A DNA stretch of 64,000 bases from JAFCUW01 sp049898325 (lineage in GTDB: Bacteria; Pseudomonadota; Gammaproteobacteria; Burkholderiales; Burkholderiaceae_D): the NCBI RefSeq assembly GCF_049898325.1, contig NZ_JAFCXL010000002.1, forward strand, positions 354,304 to 418,303, read 5' to 3'. Every line of letters begins with the position of its first letter. Position 1 is the stretch's first letter. The position numbers were made by a program, and so were the translations under genes. Below the pieces are notes generated by a model. The model was not told where the DNA came from, did not search any database, and saw only the letters and a list, made by a program, of their open reading frames with translations. Positions 43,761 through 53,321 of the stretch are shown piece by piece.

Positions 43761-45164
43761 ATGATCAAAACGCTCTACGAAAAACTGTGGGACTCGCACG
43801 TGGTGCGCGCCGACGAAGACGGCACCACGGTGCTCTACATCGACCGTCACCTGGTCCACGAAGTGACCAGCCCGCAGGCCTTCGACGGCTTGCGCGCGGC
43901 CGGTCGTCCGCTCTGGCGCAACGCCGCCAACCTGGCCGTGGCCGACCACAACGTGCCCACCACCGACCGCCAGGGCGGCATCGCCGACCCGGTCTCGCGC
44001 CTGCAGGTAGAAACGCTCGACGCCAACGCCAAGAGCTACGGCCTGACCTATTTCAACATGAACGACAAGCGCCAGGGCATCGTCCACGTGATCGGACCCG
44101 AGCAGGGCGCCACCTTGCCCGGCATGACGGTGGTATGCGGCGATTCGCACACCTCGACCCACGGCGCCTTCGGCTGCCTCGCGCACGGCATCGGCACCTC
44201 CGAAGTCGAGCACGTGCTGGCCACCCAGACCCTGCTGGCGAAAAAATCGAAAGCGATGCTGGTGCAGGTCGACGGCGTGCTGCCGGCCGGGGTGACGGCG
44301 AAAGACCTGGTACTGGCCGTGATCGGCCGCATCGGCACCGCCGGCGGCACCGGCTACGCCATCGAATTTGGCGGCTCGACGATCCGCGCGCTGTCGATGG
44401 AAGGGCGCATGACGGTCTGTAACATGGCCATCGAAGCGGGCGCGCGCGCCGGCATGATCGGCGTCGACGACACCACCATCGAGTACGTCAAGGGGCGCCC
44501 GCTCTCGCCCGTCGGCCCCCATTGGGAGCGCGCGGTGGCCTACTGGCGCACCCTGCACTCCGATCCGGGTGCCCGTTTCGACCTGGTCGTCACGCTCGAC
44601 GCGGCCCACATCACGCCGCAGGTGACCTGGGGCACCTCGCCCGAAATGGTCGCCTCGATCGACGGCCGGGTGCCCGATCCCGAGCAGGAAAAAGACGCCG
44701 TGCGGCGCGACGCCATGGAAAAGGCGCTGGTGTACATGAATTTGTTGCCGAACACGCCGATCAGCGACATCCGCATCGACAAGGTGTTCATCGGTTCGTG
44801 CACCAATTCGCGCATCGAAGACCTGCGCGCGGCCGCCGCCGTGGTGCGCGGCAAGCAGCGCGCCTCCAACGTGCGCCTGGCGATGGTGGTGCCCGGTTCC
44901 GGGCTGGTCAAGGACCAGGCCGAGCGCGAAGGGCTCGACCGGATTTTCCGCGACGCCGGTTTCGAGTGGCGCGAACCGGGTTGCTCGATGTGCCTGGCGA
45001 TGAACGCCGACCGGCTCGAGCCGGGCGAGCGCTGCGCCTCGACCTCGAACCGCAATTTCGAAGGGCGCCAGGGGCAGGGCGGCCGTACCCACCTGGTGTC
45101 GCCGGCGATGGCCGCCGCCGCCGGCATTGCCGGCCATTTCGTCGACATCCGCCAGATTCGTTAA
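43761..45164 (+). CDS. leuC: 3-isopropylmalate dehydratase large subunit LeuC
   Basis: A 467-residue aconitase-family enzyme that, with LeuD, isomerises 2-isopropylmalate to 3-isopropylmalate in leucine synthesis. The [4Fe-4S] cysteines are seen in FIGSCTNSR and in GCSMC near the C-terminus. The N-terminal MIKTLYEKLWDSHVV is typical of the family, as are GDSHTSTHGAFG and EFGGSTIRALS. The length is normal. It starts the leu operon of the window: leuC, entericidin, leuD, leuB. Confidence 0.97.
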   Translation: MIKTLYEKLWDSHVVRADEDGTTVLYIDRHLVHEVTSPQAFDGLRAAGRPLWRNAANLAVADHNVPTTDRQGGIADPVSRLQVETLDANAKSYGLTYFNMNDKRQGIVHVIGPEQGATLPGMTVVCGDSHTSTHGAFGCLAHGIGTSEVEHVLATQTLLAKKSKAMLVQVDGVLPAGVTAKDLVLAVIGRIGTAGGTGYAIEFGGSTIRALSMEGRMTVCNMAIEAGARAGMIGVDDTTIEYVKGRPLSPVGPHWERAVAYWRTLHSDPGARFDLVVTLDAAHITPQVTWGTSPEMVASIDGRVPDPEQEKDAVRRDAMEKALVYMNLLPNTPISDIRIDKVFIGSCTNSRIEDLRAAAAVVRGKQRASNVRLAMVVPGSGLVKDQAEREGLDRIFRDAGFEWREPGCSMCLAMNADRLEPGERCASTSNRNFEGRQGQGGRTHLVSPAMAAAAGIAGHFVDIRQIR

Positions 45165-45210
45165 AACCGTATCGACGATTTTGTATTGTTACCCTGACCT
45201 CTTCACTGCC

Positions 45211-45342
45211 ATGAAAAACCTTTCCGCCGCCGTCCTCGCCGCCACCTTGTTGTTGTCCCTGGGCGCCTGCAATACCATCGCCGGGGTCGGCAAGGACGTG
45301 CAAAAAGTCGGCCAGGCCGTCGAAGGCGTGGGCCGCAAGTAA
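45211..45342 (+). CDS. Entericidin A/B family lipoprotein
   Basis: A 43-residue lipoprotein. The N-terminus MKNLSAAVLAATLLLSLGAC is a signal peptide with lipobox LGAC, so the mature protein starts at Cys20. The remainder, NTIAGVGKDVQKVGQAVEG, is the small amphipathic entericidin helix. In E. coli entericidins form a bacteriolytic toxin/antidote pair; here a single gene sits between leuC and leuD, an arrangement common in beta-proteobacteria. The start is the ATG at 45211, with only a weak binding site. Confidence 0.9.
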   Translation: MKNLSAAVLAATLLLSLGACNTIAGVGKDVQKVGQAVEGVGRK

Positions 45343-45384
45343 GCGCCGCGCCGACCGCCGTTCCTCTCCCATCACACGAAGACC

Positions 45385-46032
45385 ATGGAAAAATTCATCC
45401 GTTACGAAGGCCTGGTGGCCCCGCTCGACCGCGCCAACGTCGATACCGACGCCATCATCCCCAAGCAGTTTCTCAAGTCGATCCGGCGCACCGGCTTCGG
45501 TCCCAACCTGTTCGACGAATGGCGTTATCTCGACCATGGCGAGCCGGGCCAGGATTGCAGCGCGCGCCCGCTCAATCCCGATTTCGTGCTCAACCAGCCG
45601 CGCTACCAGGGCGCCTCGATCCTGCTCACCCGTAAAAACTTTGGCTGCGGCTCCTCGCGCGAGCACGCCCCGTGGGCGCTCGACCAGTACGGCTTTCGCG
45701 CCATCATCGCGCCCAGCTTCGCCGACATTTTTTTCAATAACTGCTACAAGAGCGGCCTGCTGCCGATCGCGCTGGCCGAGGCTGACATCGACCGCCTGTT
45801 CGACATGGTCAAGGGCTTCACTGGCTTTCGTCTCGTGGTCGACCTGGAGGCGCAGCGCGTGTCCACCGCCGACGGCGCGTTCAGCTGCCAGTTCGACATC
45901 GACCCGTTCCGCAAATACTGCCTGATCAACGGCCTCGACGACATCGGCCTGACCCTGCGCCACGCCGACGCCATCCGCGCCTTCGAAGAGCGCCACCTGG
46001 CGGCGCAGCCGTGGCTGGCCAACACCCTCTGA
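45385..46032 (+). CDS. leuD: 3-isopropylmalate dehydratase small subunit LeuD
   Basis: A 215-residue swivel-domain partner of LeuC. Hallmarks are the start GLVAPLDRANVDTDAIIPKQFL and the conserved loop NFGCGSSREHAPWAL, which helps bind substrate. The later region FADIFFNNCYKSGLLP is also typical. It lies 42 bp after the entericidin gene, with no terminator between them. Confidence 0.97.
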   Translation: MEKFIRYEGLVAPLDRANVDTDAIIPKQFLKSIRRTGFGPNLFDEWRYLDHGEPGQDCSARPLNPDFVLNQPRYQGASILLTRKNFGCGSSREHAPWALDQYGFRAIIAPSFADIFFNNCYKSGLLPIALAEADIDRLFDMVKGFTGFRLVVDLEAQRVSTADGAFSCQFDIDPFRKYCLINGLDDIGLTLRHADAIRAFEERHLAAQPWLANTL

Positions 46033-46079
46033 CCGGCCCGCAGCAGTTCCACCCCTACGCTTAAAAAAGAAGAGAGCAC

Positions 46080-47150
46080 ATGAAAATCGCAATCCTGCCC
46101 GGCGACGGCATCGGCCCCGAAATCATGGCGCAAGCCGTCAAGGTGCTCAATGCGCTGGGCGAGCCGTTCGAAATGGAAACCGCCGACGTCGGCGGCGCCG
46201 GCTACGCCGCCAGCGGCCACCCGCTGCCGGCGGCCACGCTGGCGCTGGCGAAAGCGGCCGACGCCGTGCTGTTCGGCGCCGTCGGCGATTACAAGTACGA
46301 CAGCCTCGAGCGCTCGCTGCGTCCCGAGCAGGCCATCCTGGGCCTGCGCCGCGAGTTGGCCCTGTTCGCCAACCTGCGCCCGGCGATCCTGTACCCGGAA
46401 CTGGCCGGCGCCTCGACCCTGAAGCCCGAGGTGGTGTCGGGCCTGGATATCCTGATCATCCGCGAACTGACGGGCGACATTTATTTCGGCAAGCCGCGCG
46501 GCGTGCGCGAATGCCCGGATGGCCCGTTCAAGGGCGAGCGCGAAGGCTTCGACACCATGCGCTACGCCGAATCGGAAATCCGCCGCATCGCCCACGTGGC
46601 CTTCCAGGCCGCGCAAAAGCGCGACAAGCGCGTCACCAGCGTCGACAAGGCCAATGTGCTCGAAACGTTCCAGTTCTGGCGCGACATCGTCACCGAGGTG
46701 CACCGCGAGTACCCCGACATCGCGCTCGATCACATGTACGTCGATAACGCCGCCATGCAACTGGTGCGGGCGCCGAAGAAATTCGACGTGCTCGTCACCG
46801 GCAATATGTTCGGCGACATCCTGTCCGACTGCGCCGCCATGCTCACCGGCTCGATCGGCATGCTGCCATCGGCCTCGCTCGACGCCAGCAACAAGGGCCT
46901 GTACGAGCCCTCGCACGGCTCGGCGCCCGACATCGCCGGCCTGGGCGTCGCCAACCCGCTGGCGACGATCCTGTCGGCGGCGATGATGCTGCGCTACTCG
47001 CTGGGCAAGGTCGAACAGGCCGACCGCATCGAGAACGCCGTCAAGGCGGTGCTGGGGCAGGGCTTGCGCACGGCCGACATCTACGAAGCGGGCAGCCTGA
47101 AAGTGGGCACCGAGGCGATGGGCGACGCGGTCGTCAAGGCGCTCGGCTAA
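46080..47150 (+). CDS. leuB: 3-isopropylmalate dehydrogenase LeuB
   Basis: A 356-residue NAD-dependent decarboxylating dehydrogenase. It oxidises 3-isopropylmalate to the precursor of leucine. Visible: MKIAILPGDGIGPEIM, ELTGDIYFGKPRG, the catalytic Lys-containing SVDKANVLET, DNAAMQLVR and the NAD-site MFGDILSDCAAML plus EPSHGSAPDIAG. The length matches the family. The ATG at 46080 follows AAGAAGAGAG. It is 47 bp after leuD; asd follows 42 bp later, probably in the same transcript. Confidence 0.97.
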   Translation: MKIAILPGDGIGPEIMAQAVKVLNALGEPFEMETADVGGAGYAASGHPLPAATLALAKAADAVLFGAVGDYKYDSLERSLRPEQAILGLRRELALFANLRPAILYPELAGASTLKPEVVSGLDILIIRELTGDIYFGKPRGVRECPDGPFKGEREGFDTMRYAESEIRRIAHVAFQAAQKRDKRVTSVDKANVLETFQFWRDIVTEVHREYPDIALDHMYVDNAAMQLVRAPKKFDVLVTGNMFGDILSDCAAMLTGSIGMLPSASLDASNKGLYEPSHGSAPDIAGLGVANPLATILSAAMMLRYSLGKVEQADRIENAVKAVLGQGLRTADIYEAGSLKVGTEAMGDAVVKALG

Positions 47151-47192
47151 GCGCCGGCGCATCACTACATTCAATACAGCAGAGAGAAGAAC

Positions 47193-48332
47193 ATGAAATT
47201 AGTAGGCTTGGTAGGTTGGCGCGGGATGGTCGGTTCGGTGCTGATGCAGCGCATGCGCGAAGAAGGCGATTTTGCCGACATCGAACCGGTGTTTTTCACC
47301 ACCTCGAACGCCGGCGGCGCCGCACCGGCCATGGCCAAGAACGAAACCACGCTCAAGAGCGCCTTCGATATCGCCGCCCTGTCCAAGTGCGAGATCATCA
47401 TTTCCTGCCAGGGCGGCGACTACACCAGCGAGGTGTTCCCGCAACTGCGCGCGGCCGGCTGGGACGGCTACTGGATCGACGCCGCCTCGACCCTGCGCAT
47501 GAATGACGACGCCGTCATCGTGCTCGACCCGGTCAACCTGGCCGTGATCAAGAACGCCATGGGGCGCGGCGTGAAGAACTACATCGGCGGCAATTGCACC
47601 GTGTCGTGCATGCTGATCGGCCTGGGCGGCCTGTTCCAGCACGGCCTGGTCGACTGGATGACGTCGATGACCTACCAGGCCGCCTCCGGTGGCGGCGCCC
47701 AGCACATGCGCGAACTGCTCACCCAGTTCGGCACCATCAACGCGGCCGTGCGCCCGCTGCTCGACGACCCTGCCTCGGCCATCCTGGAAATCGACCGTGC
47801 CGTGCTGGCCACCCAGCATGGCCTGTCGGCCGACGAGATCAAGCAGTTCGGCGCGCCCCTGGCCGGCAACCTGATCCCGTGGATCGACAAGGACCTGGGC
47901 AATGGCCAGTCGAAGGAAGAATGGAAGGCGGGCGCCGAGACCAACAAGATCCTGGGCCTGGGCGACGCCTTCGGCCAGGGCGAGGCGTATCGGCCGATCG
48001 CCGTCGACGGCCTGTGCGTGCGCATCGGCGCCATGCGCTGCCACTCGCAGGCGCTGACCATCAAGCTGAAAAAAGACGTGCCGCTCGACGAGATCAACGA
48101 CATCATCGCTTCCGCCAACGCGTGGGTGAAAGTGGTGCCGAACACGCGCGAAGCATCGGTCGCTGAACTGTCGCCGGCGGCGGTGACGGGCAGCCTGACG
48201 ATTCCCGTGGGCCGCTTGCGCAAGATGTCGATGGGCGGCGAGTACCTGTCGGCCTTCACGGTGGGCGACCAGCTGCTGTGGGGCGCGGCCGAACCGCTGC
48301 GCCGGATGTTGCGTATTGTTCTCGACCAATAA
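47193..48332 (+). CDS. asd: Aspartate-semialdehyde dehydrogenase
   Basis: A 379-residue NADPH enzyme that reduces aspartyl phosphate to aspartate semialdehyde, feeding lysine, methionine and threonine synthesis and the cell-wall precursor meso-DAP. The N-terminal nucleotide motif is VGLVGWRGMVGS. The active-site Cys lies in GGNCTVSCML; the substrate loop reads YQAASGGGAQHM; the catalytic His lies in RIGAMRCHSQAL. It belongs to the Gram-negative class by length and sequence. A hairpin without T-run lies 39 bp after the stop (48371-48389). Confidence 0.96.
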   Translation: MKLVGLVGWRGMVGSVLMQRMREEGDFADIEPVFFTTSNAGGAAPAMAKNETTLKSAFDIAALSKCEIIISCQGGDYTSEVFPQLRAAGWDGYWIDAASTLRMNDDAVIVLDPVNLAVIKNAMGRGVKNYIGGNCTVSCMLIGLGGLFQHGLVDWMTSMTYQAASGGGAQHMRELLTQFGTINAAVRPLLDDPASAILEIDRAVLATQHGLSADEIKQFGAPLAGNLIPWIDKDLGNGQSKEEWKAGAETNKILGLGDAFGQGEAYRPIAVDGLCVRIGAMRCHSQALTIKLKKDVPLDEINDIIASANAWVKVVPNTREASVAELSPAAVTGSLTIPVGRLRKMSMGGEYLSAFTVGDQLLWGAAEPLRRMLRIVLDQ

Positions 48333-48370
48333 ACTTCTGCCAACGACCGTTGTCAAAATAATCTCCAAGC

Positions 48371-48389
48371 GGGCCGACATTGTCGGCCC
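48371..48389 (+). terminator. Possible terminator hairpin after asd
   Basis: GGGCCGAC (48371-48378) pairs with GTCGGCCC (48382-48389) over a 3-nt ATT loop. No T-run follows, so it may be a weak terminator or an RNA-stability element. The remaining gap to fimV (48390-48605) shows nothing else clear. Confidence 0.4.
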
Positions 48390-48605
48390 GTCGACATTTG
48401 CGCACCGCCTTTCCTGCTGGGTACGGCCCATGGAAAGGGCTTTATGCGGCGGCGAAAACGGCGTAATTTAGGCATCCTGTTCACAGCTTCGGCGTTGGAG
48501 CGGGAGAAACACCCCGAAAGCTTGCATGCTCTAGAGCATGATGATATGTTGAGACCTCCGAGAAAGCACCATTCCCCTCGACAACTCTTACCCACGCTGC
48601 CCACC

Positions 48606-51557
48606 ATGCATTTACACACTCGCCCCCGCACCTTGTCGCTCGCGCTGAAGTCGCTGTTTGGCGCCGTCGCCACGGCAGTGGTGCTGACTTCCGCGACCGC
48701 GGCCGGCCTCGGCAAGCTGACAGTGCTCTCGAGCCTGGGGCAGCCCTTGCGCGCCGAGATCGAACTGACGTCCGTGTCGGCCGACGAGGCCGCGGGCCTG
48801 GTGGCGAAACTGGCGTCGCCCGACGCCTTCAAACTGGCCAACGTCGAATTCAATCCTGCCTTGCTGGGCCTGCGCTTCGCCGTCGAGCAACGGGGCAGCC
48901 GCCAGGTCATCAACGTCACCTCGAGCGCCCCCGTCAACGAGCCCTTCGTCGACATGCTGCTCGAGCTGTCCTGGAGCAGCGGGCGCCTGGTGCGCGAGTA
49001 CACCTTCCTGCTCGATCCTGCCGAACTGCGCGCGACCCAGTCGGCCCAGGTGGCGGCCGCGCCCGTCGATGTGCTCAACCAGGGCGCGCGGCCGCTGCCG
49101 CCGGCGCGCAGCGCGCGCCAGGGCAGCGCCTTGCAGGGCGCTGGCCAGCCCGGCACGCCGCGCGAAAGCGCCCGCGAGGCAGCACGCGAAGGCGCCCGCG
49201 AGGCCGCGTCGGCACGCCAGCGCGCCGAGCGTGCGCCGGCGGACACGCCGCTGCAGGACAAGGCCGCCAGCGAAGTGACGGTGCGTCCCGGCGACACGCT
49301 CGGGCGCATCGCCGCGCGCATCAAGCCGACCGACATCTCGCTCGACATGATGCTCGTCGCCCTGTACCGGGCCAATCCCGACGCCTTCGTCGGCAACAAC
49401 ATGAACCGCCTGAAATCGGGCCAGATCCTGTCGGTGCCGGACGCCGACGCCATTCGCGGCGGCAGCGACAGCGCCGCCCACGGCGTGGTGGTGGCCCACG
49501 CGGCCGACTTCAACGCCTACCGCAACAAGCTGGCCGGCCAGGTCGCCAGCGCGGCGCCCACCAGGTCGCCGGAGGCGGCCCAAAGCGCCGCCGGCAAGGT
49601 CACTGCCAAGGTCGAGGAACGGCCCACCGCCGCCAATGAATCGAAGGACCAGCTCAAGCTGTCGAAAGCCGACGCCACGGGCGCCGCGGCAGGGGGCAAG
49701 TCGGCCGCCGCCGACGCCGAGGACAAGATCGCCAAGGAGCGCGCGCTGGCCGACGCCAGCGCCCGCGTCAAGGAGCTGGAAAAGAACGTCAACGACCTCG
49801 AAAAACTGATGGTCGTCAAGAGCAAGGCGGGCACGGAGGCCAGCAAACCCGCCGAAGCGGCAGTCAGCGCGCCGGCCGTGGTGCCAGCGCCCGTGGCCGT
49901 CGCCCCGAAACCGGCCGCGCGGCCCGTGGTCAAGCCGGCGCCACCGCCAGCGGCACCGACCCTGGCCGAGACGCTGATGGACAACATCACCCTGATCGGC
50001 GCGGGCCTGGCGGTGCTGCTGCTGGCCGCGTTTGCGGTGGTGCGTCGTCGCAAGCCAGCGGGACCCGCGCCCACCGAACCGTCGATCCTGGGCGCGCCCA
50101 CCGACCAGGCGCAGTCGATGTTTGCCGAAACGGGCGGCGCCAGCGTCGACACCAGCAACAGCGTATTTAATTCGAGCTTCGCGCCATCGGCCAGTCAGCT
50201 CGACACCAATGAAGTCGACCCGATCGCCGAAGCCGATGTGTACATCGCCTACGGCCGCGATGCCCAGGCCGAGGAAATCCTCAAGGAAGCGCTGCGCAGC
50301 CATCCCGAGCGCCACCCGGTGCGCCTGAAACTGCTGGAAATCTACGCCGCCCGCAAGGACCTGCGCGCCTTCGAGACGCAGGCCAGCGAACTCTATGCGA
50401 TGACCAAGGGGCAGGGCGAGGAGTGGCCGCAGGCGGCCGCACTGGGCCTGTCGATCGACCCGACCAATCCGCTGTACGCAGGCGCTGCCGCCGGCGCCGC
50501 GGTCGGCCTGCTGTCGGCCGACGAGCTGGCCGAGCAGGAAGTGCTGCGCCAGATGGCGCTGGCCAGCGGCGAAGTGATCGATTTCGACGAGGCCGATGTC
50601 GTCAAGACCGCCTTGCCGACGCCGGCCGAGGACAATTCTCTCGATTTCGACCTGGGCAGCCTCAGTTTCGACGAGCCGCCGCCCGTGGCCGCGCCCCAGC
50701 CCCTCGCTGGCAACAACATGGAATTTACCAGCGACGCCCCGGTCGAGTCGATCATCGCGCCCGACCTGCCGGCCGACGAAGAGACGTTCGACCTGTCGTT
50801 CGACATGGACTTCGACAAGCCCGTGGCTGCGGCACCGGCACCCTTGCCTTCGCTCGACAACATCCACCTCGACCTGGCCAATCCGGACCTGCCGTCGGAC
50901 GTCAACACCATCGATTTCTCGGGCGCCTTCGACGTGCCGGAATTGCCGACCTTGCCCGGCTCGCCCGCCAGCGAGGCCATGGCCTTTCCCGCGGTGGCGG
51001 CCACCGGCGCCTATTCTGAGCAGGCGCCACTGGTCAATCCCCTCGACGATCTCGACGCCATGAGCTTCGACCTGCCGACGACGCCGTCGGCGGCGGCGCC
51101 GGAGACGATCACCGCGCCCACGCTGGAGGACGATCCGTTCGGGCTGCCCGATTTCACCCGCAGCGCCTCGCCCGCCCTGGGCAGCGGCAGCGATCTGCCT
51201 GAACTGGCCTTCGCCATGCCGGAGTCGGCATCGGCGCCGTTGCCGGACTTTGCCGCGCCGACCCCGGCCTACGCCAGCGCGCCCCATTTCGACATGTCCG
51301 GCATCGATCTCGACCTGCCGTCGGAAACCCCGCATCACGCCGGCTTCGACGATCTGGCCCCGGTGGCGGCGCCGCCGCTGGCCGCCGCCGAACTGTCGGC
51401 CGCCCACATGGAGATGGAGACCAAGATCGACCTGGCCATCGCCTACCAGGAAATCGGCGACAAGGAGGGCGCGCGCGAACTGCTCGACGAAGTCATCAAG
51501 GGCGGCAGCAATGAACAAATCGGCCGCGCCAACGAGATGCGGGTCAAGCTGGCATAA
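48606..51557 (+). CDS. fimV: FimV-type polar hub protein
   Basis: A 983-residue inner membrane protein with a large periplasmic part. The signal sequence is about 1-33 (FGAVATAVVLTSATAAG). The FimV N-terminal domain (LGKLTVLSSLGQPLRAEIEL) is followed by a LysM peptidoglycan-binding domain (about 224-280, VTVRPGDTLGRIAARI), a coiled coil (about 375-405) and a TM helix (about 460-480, LIGAGLAVLLLAAFAVV). The cytosolic part is acidic, with a TPR-like stretch (about 540-600) and the FimV C-terminal domain (METKIDLAIAYQEIGDKEGAREL). In Pseudomonas, FimV controls type IV pilus twitching, cAMP and polar localisation. The frame is open upstream to 48444, but only the ATG at 48606 gives a signal peptide. 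Confidence 0.93.
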   Translation: MHLHTRPRTLSLALKSLFGAVATAVVLTSATAAGLGKLTVLSSLGQPLRAEIELTSVSADEAAGLVAKLASPDAFKLANVEFNPALLGLRFAVEQRGSRQVINVTSSAPVNEPFVDMLLELSWSSGRLVREYTFLLDPAELRATQSAQVAAAPVDVLNQGARPLPPARSARQGSALQGAGQPGTPRESAREAAREGAREAASARQRAERAPADTPLQDKAASEVTVRPGDTLGRIAARIKPTDISLDMMLVALYRANPDAFVGNNMNRLKSGQILSVPDADAIRGGSDSAAHGVVVAHAADFNAYRNKLAGQVASAAPTRSPEAAQSAAGKVTAKVEERPTAANESKDQLKLSKADATGAAAGGKSAAADAEDKIAKERALADASARVKELEKNVNDLEKLMVVKSKAGTEASKPAEAAVSAPAVVPAPVAVAPKPAARPVVKPAPPPAAPTLAETLMDNITLIGAGLAVLLLAAFAVVRRRKPAGPAPTEPSILGAPTDQAQSMFAETGGASVDTSNSVFNSSFAPSASQLDTNEVDPIAEADVYIAYGRDAQAEEILKEALRSHPERHPVRLKLLEIYAARKDLRAFETQASELYAMTKGQGEEWPQAAALGLSIDPTNPLYAGAAAGAAVGLLSADELAEQEVLRQMALASGEVIDFDEADVVKTALPTPAEDNSLDFDLGSLSFDEPPPVAAPQPLAGNNMEFTSDAPVESIIAPDLPADEETFDLSFDMDFDKPVAAAPAPLPSLDNIHLDLANPDLPSDVNTIDFSGAFDVPELPTLPGSPASEAMAFPAVAATGAYSEQAPLVNPLDDLDAMSFDLPTTPSAAAPETITAPTLEDDPFGLPDFTRSASPALGSGSDLPELAFAMPESASAPLPDFAAPTPAYASAPHFDMSGIDLDLPSETPHHAGFDDLAPVAAPPLAAAELSAAHMEMETKIDLAIAYQEIGDKEGARELLDEVIKGGSNEQIGRANEMRVKLA

Positions 51558-51567
51558 TAACGGCGGT

Positions 51568-51597
51568 CAAACAAAAGTGAACCCCTACTTTTGTTTG
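51568..51597 (+). repeat. AT-rich inverted repeat after fimV
   Basis: CAAACAAAAGT (51568-51578) is a perfect 11-bp complement of ACTTTTGTTTG (51587-51597), with an 8-nt loop, 10 bp past the fimV stop. The stem is AT-rich, so it is not a classic GC terminator, though the T-rich arm could help termination. Confidence 0.6.
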
Positions 51598-51608
51598 GGC
51601 TGGTCAGG

Positions 51609-51640
51609 TAAAAATCACCGGCGGAGCCCGATGATTTTTA
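51609..51640 (+). repeat. Second AT-rich inverted repeat upstream of truA
   Basis: TAAAAATCA (51609-51617) pairs perfectly with TGATTTTTA (51632-51640) across a 14-nt GC-rich loop, 12 bp after the previous repeat. Together they make a double-hairpin spacer between fimV and truA. Confidence 0.5.
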
Positions 51641-51801
51641 GGGGGGACGCAAAGCCGATGGCTTGCATGGTTCGCCTCGGGGGGCAGGCGTAGCGGTGTG
51701 CTTGCGCCACGTCGTATTGGCGTCGCCGCCTGTATCGTTGTCAGGCCCTGCCTGTTTTTATCCGCGGGGCGAAGGCCCGCATTTTCCGCACAGGACCCAA
51801 T

Positions 51802-52617
51802 TTGAAACGGATCGCACTCGGCGTCCAGTACGACGGCGCACCGTGGAACGGCTACCAGAAACAGCTCGACCGCCACACCGTCCAGGATCAGCTGGAAATC
51901 GCCCTGGCCAGGTTTGCCCGCGTCGATGTCGCCACCACCTGCGCCGGGCGTACCGACACCGGCGTGCACGCGCTCGAACAGGTGGTCCACTTCGACACCG
52001 AACTGACGCGCGACACGCAGTCGTGGGTGCGCGGCGTGAACACCTTCCTGCCCGATTCGATCGCCGTGCGCTGGGCCAGCGAGGTGGCGCAGGCGCCCGC
52101 GCATGACCCCCACCTCGAGTTCCACGCGCGCTTTTCGGCGCGCGCCCGCACCTATCACTACGTGCTGTACAACCACCCGGTGCGCTCGCCCCTGTTGGCG
52201 GGCAAGGCCGGCTGGACCTTCCGCCCGCTCGACGTCGAGCGCATGCGCGCCGGCGCCGCCCACCTGATCGGTCAGCACGATTTCACCGCCTTCCGCTCCT
52301 CGCAGTGCCAGGCCAAGTCGCCCGTCAAGGACATGCAGTCGATCCGCATCGAACGCAGCGGCGACGCCATCGTGTTCACCCTGCGCGCCAACGCCTTCCT
52401 GCACCACATGGTGCGCAACCTGGTCGGCTCGCTCATCTACGTGGGCAATGGCCGCCAGCGCCCCGAATGGATTGGCGAACTGCTGCGCGCGCGCGACCGC
52501 CACGAGGCCGCGCCCACCTTCATGCCGGACGGCCTGTACCTGGCAAAAATCGATTACGACCCGAAGTGGGGCCTGCCGCAGGAAGCGGGCAGCCTGCTGC
52601 CGTGGTTTTCACTCTGA
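51802..52617 (+). CDS. truA: tRNA pseudouridine(38-40) synthase TruA
   Basis: A 271-residue enzyme that makes pseudouridine at positions 38-40 of tRNA anticodon arms. The catalytic Asp is in CAGRTDTGVHAL. ALGVQYDGAPWNGYQ, SARARTYHYVLYN and AFLHHMVRNLVGSL are hallmark segments. It starts at a TTG (51802), with no in-frame ATG in the usual place; AGGACC lies a few bases upstream. trpF starts 11 bp after the stop, so truA-trpF-trpB-trpA are probably co-transcribed. Confidence 0.95.
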   Translation: MKRIALGVQYDGAPWNGYQKQLDRHTVQDQLEIALARFARVDVATTCAGRTDTGVHALEQVVHFDTELTRDTQSWVRGVNTFLPDSIAVRWASEVAQAPAHDPHLEFHARFSARARTYHYVLYNHPVRSPLLAGKAGWTFRPLDVERMRAGAAHLIGQHDFTAFRSSQCQAKSPVKDMQSIRIERSGDAIVFTLRANAFLHHMVRNLVGSLIYVGNGRQRPEWIGELLRARDRHEAAPTFMPDGLYLAKIDYDPKWGLPQEAGSLLPWFSL

Positions 52618-52628
52618 CAGGCCAGTCC

Positions 52629-53321
52629 ATGCACCGCACCCGGATTAAAATTTGCGGCCTCACCCGCGCCGAGGACGTTGCCAGCGCCGTAGCCGCCGGC
52701 GCCGATGCCCTCGGCTTCGTGTTCTACCCGCCCAGCCCCCGTTACGTCACCCCCGCCCAGGCGGCAAGCCTGATCGGCGCCATGCCGCCGTTCGTGAGCG
52801 CGGTGGCGCTGTTCGTCAACGCCAGCGCCGCCGAGGTCAAGGCGGTCCACGACACGGCGCCGTTTACCCTGCTGCAGCTGCACGGCGACGAGACCCCGGC
52901 GCAGTGCGCGGCCATCGCCGACGCCGTGCGCACGCCCTTCCTGCGGGTGTTCCGCGTCAAGCCCGACACGGGCGCGGACGAACTGCTAGAATACGAGCAC
53001 AGGTACCGCTCCGCCAGCACCTGGTATGCGGGCCTGTTGCTCGATACCTTTGTCGATGCATATGGCGGCGCAGGAAAGGTGTTTGAATGGTCTCTCATTC
53101 CAAAAGAACTCGCGCCTCGGGTCGTTTTAAGTGGTGGCTTGGGCGTACAAAACGCGACTGACGCGGTGGTACGTGTTCGTCCCTTCGCCGTCGACATCAG
53201 CAGTGGTGTCGAACTGGGCAAGGGCATCAAGGACGCCCGCAAGATCGCCGATTTCATTCGTGCGGTGCGGGCGGCAGACGCCACCCATTCCGAGACACCC
53301 CATGACAACGCAACGCCCTGA
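52629..53321 (+). CDS. trpF: Phosphoribosylanthranilate isomerase TrpF
   Basis: A 230-residue TIM barrel that catalyses the Amadori rearrangement in tryptophan synthesis. The general base Cys lies in IKICGLTRAED, the general acid Asp in LLLDTF. The phosphate loops are VLSGGLG and VDISSGVE, and LLQLHGDE is typical. The ATG at 52629 lies 11 bp after truA. The last 20 bp overlap the trpB start, and the tail (ATHSETPHDNATP) is non-conserved. Confidence 0.96.
   Translation: MHRTRIKICGLTRAEDVASAVAAGADALGFVFYPPSPRYVTPAQAASLIGAMPPFVSAVALFVNASAAEVKAVHDTAPFTLLQLHGDETPAQCAAIADAVRTPFLRVFRVKPDTGADELLEYEHRYRSASTWYAGLLLDTFVDAYGGAGKVFEWSLIPKELAPRVVLSGGLGVQNATDAVVRVRPFAVDISSGVELGKGIKDARKIADFIRAVRAADATHSETPHDNATP

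Noticed and set aside
48612..51518. A 968-codon minus-strand open frame opposite fimV
   Set aside because: Antisense shadow with Arg/Gly/Gln-rich noise; fimV is well supported.
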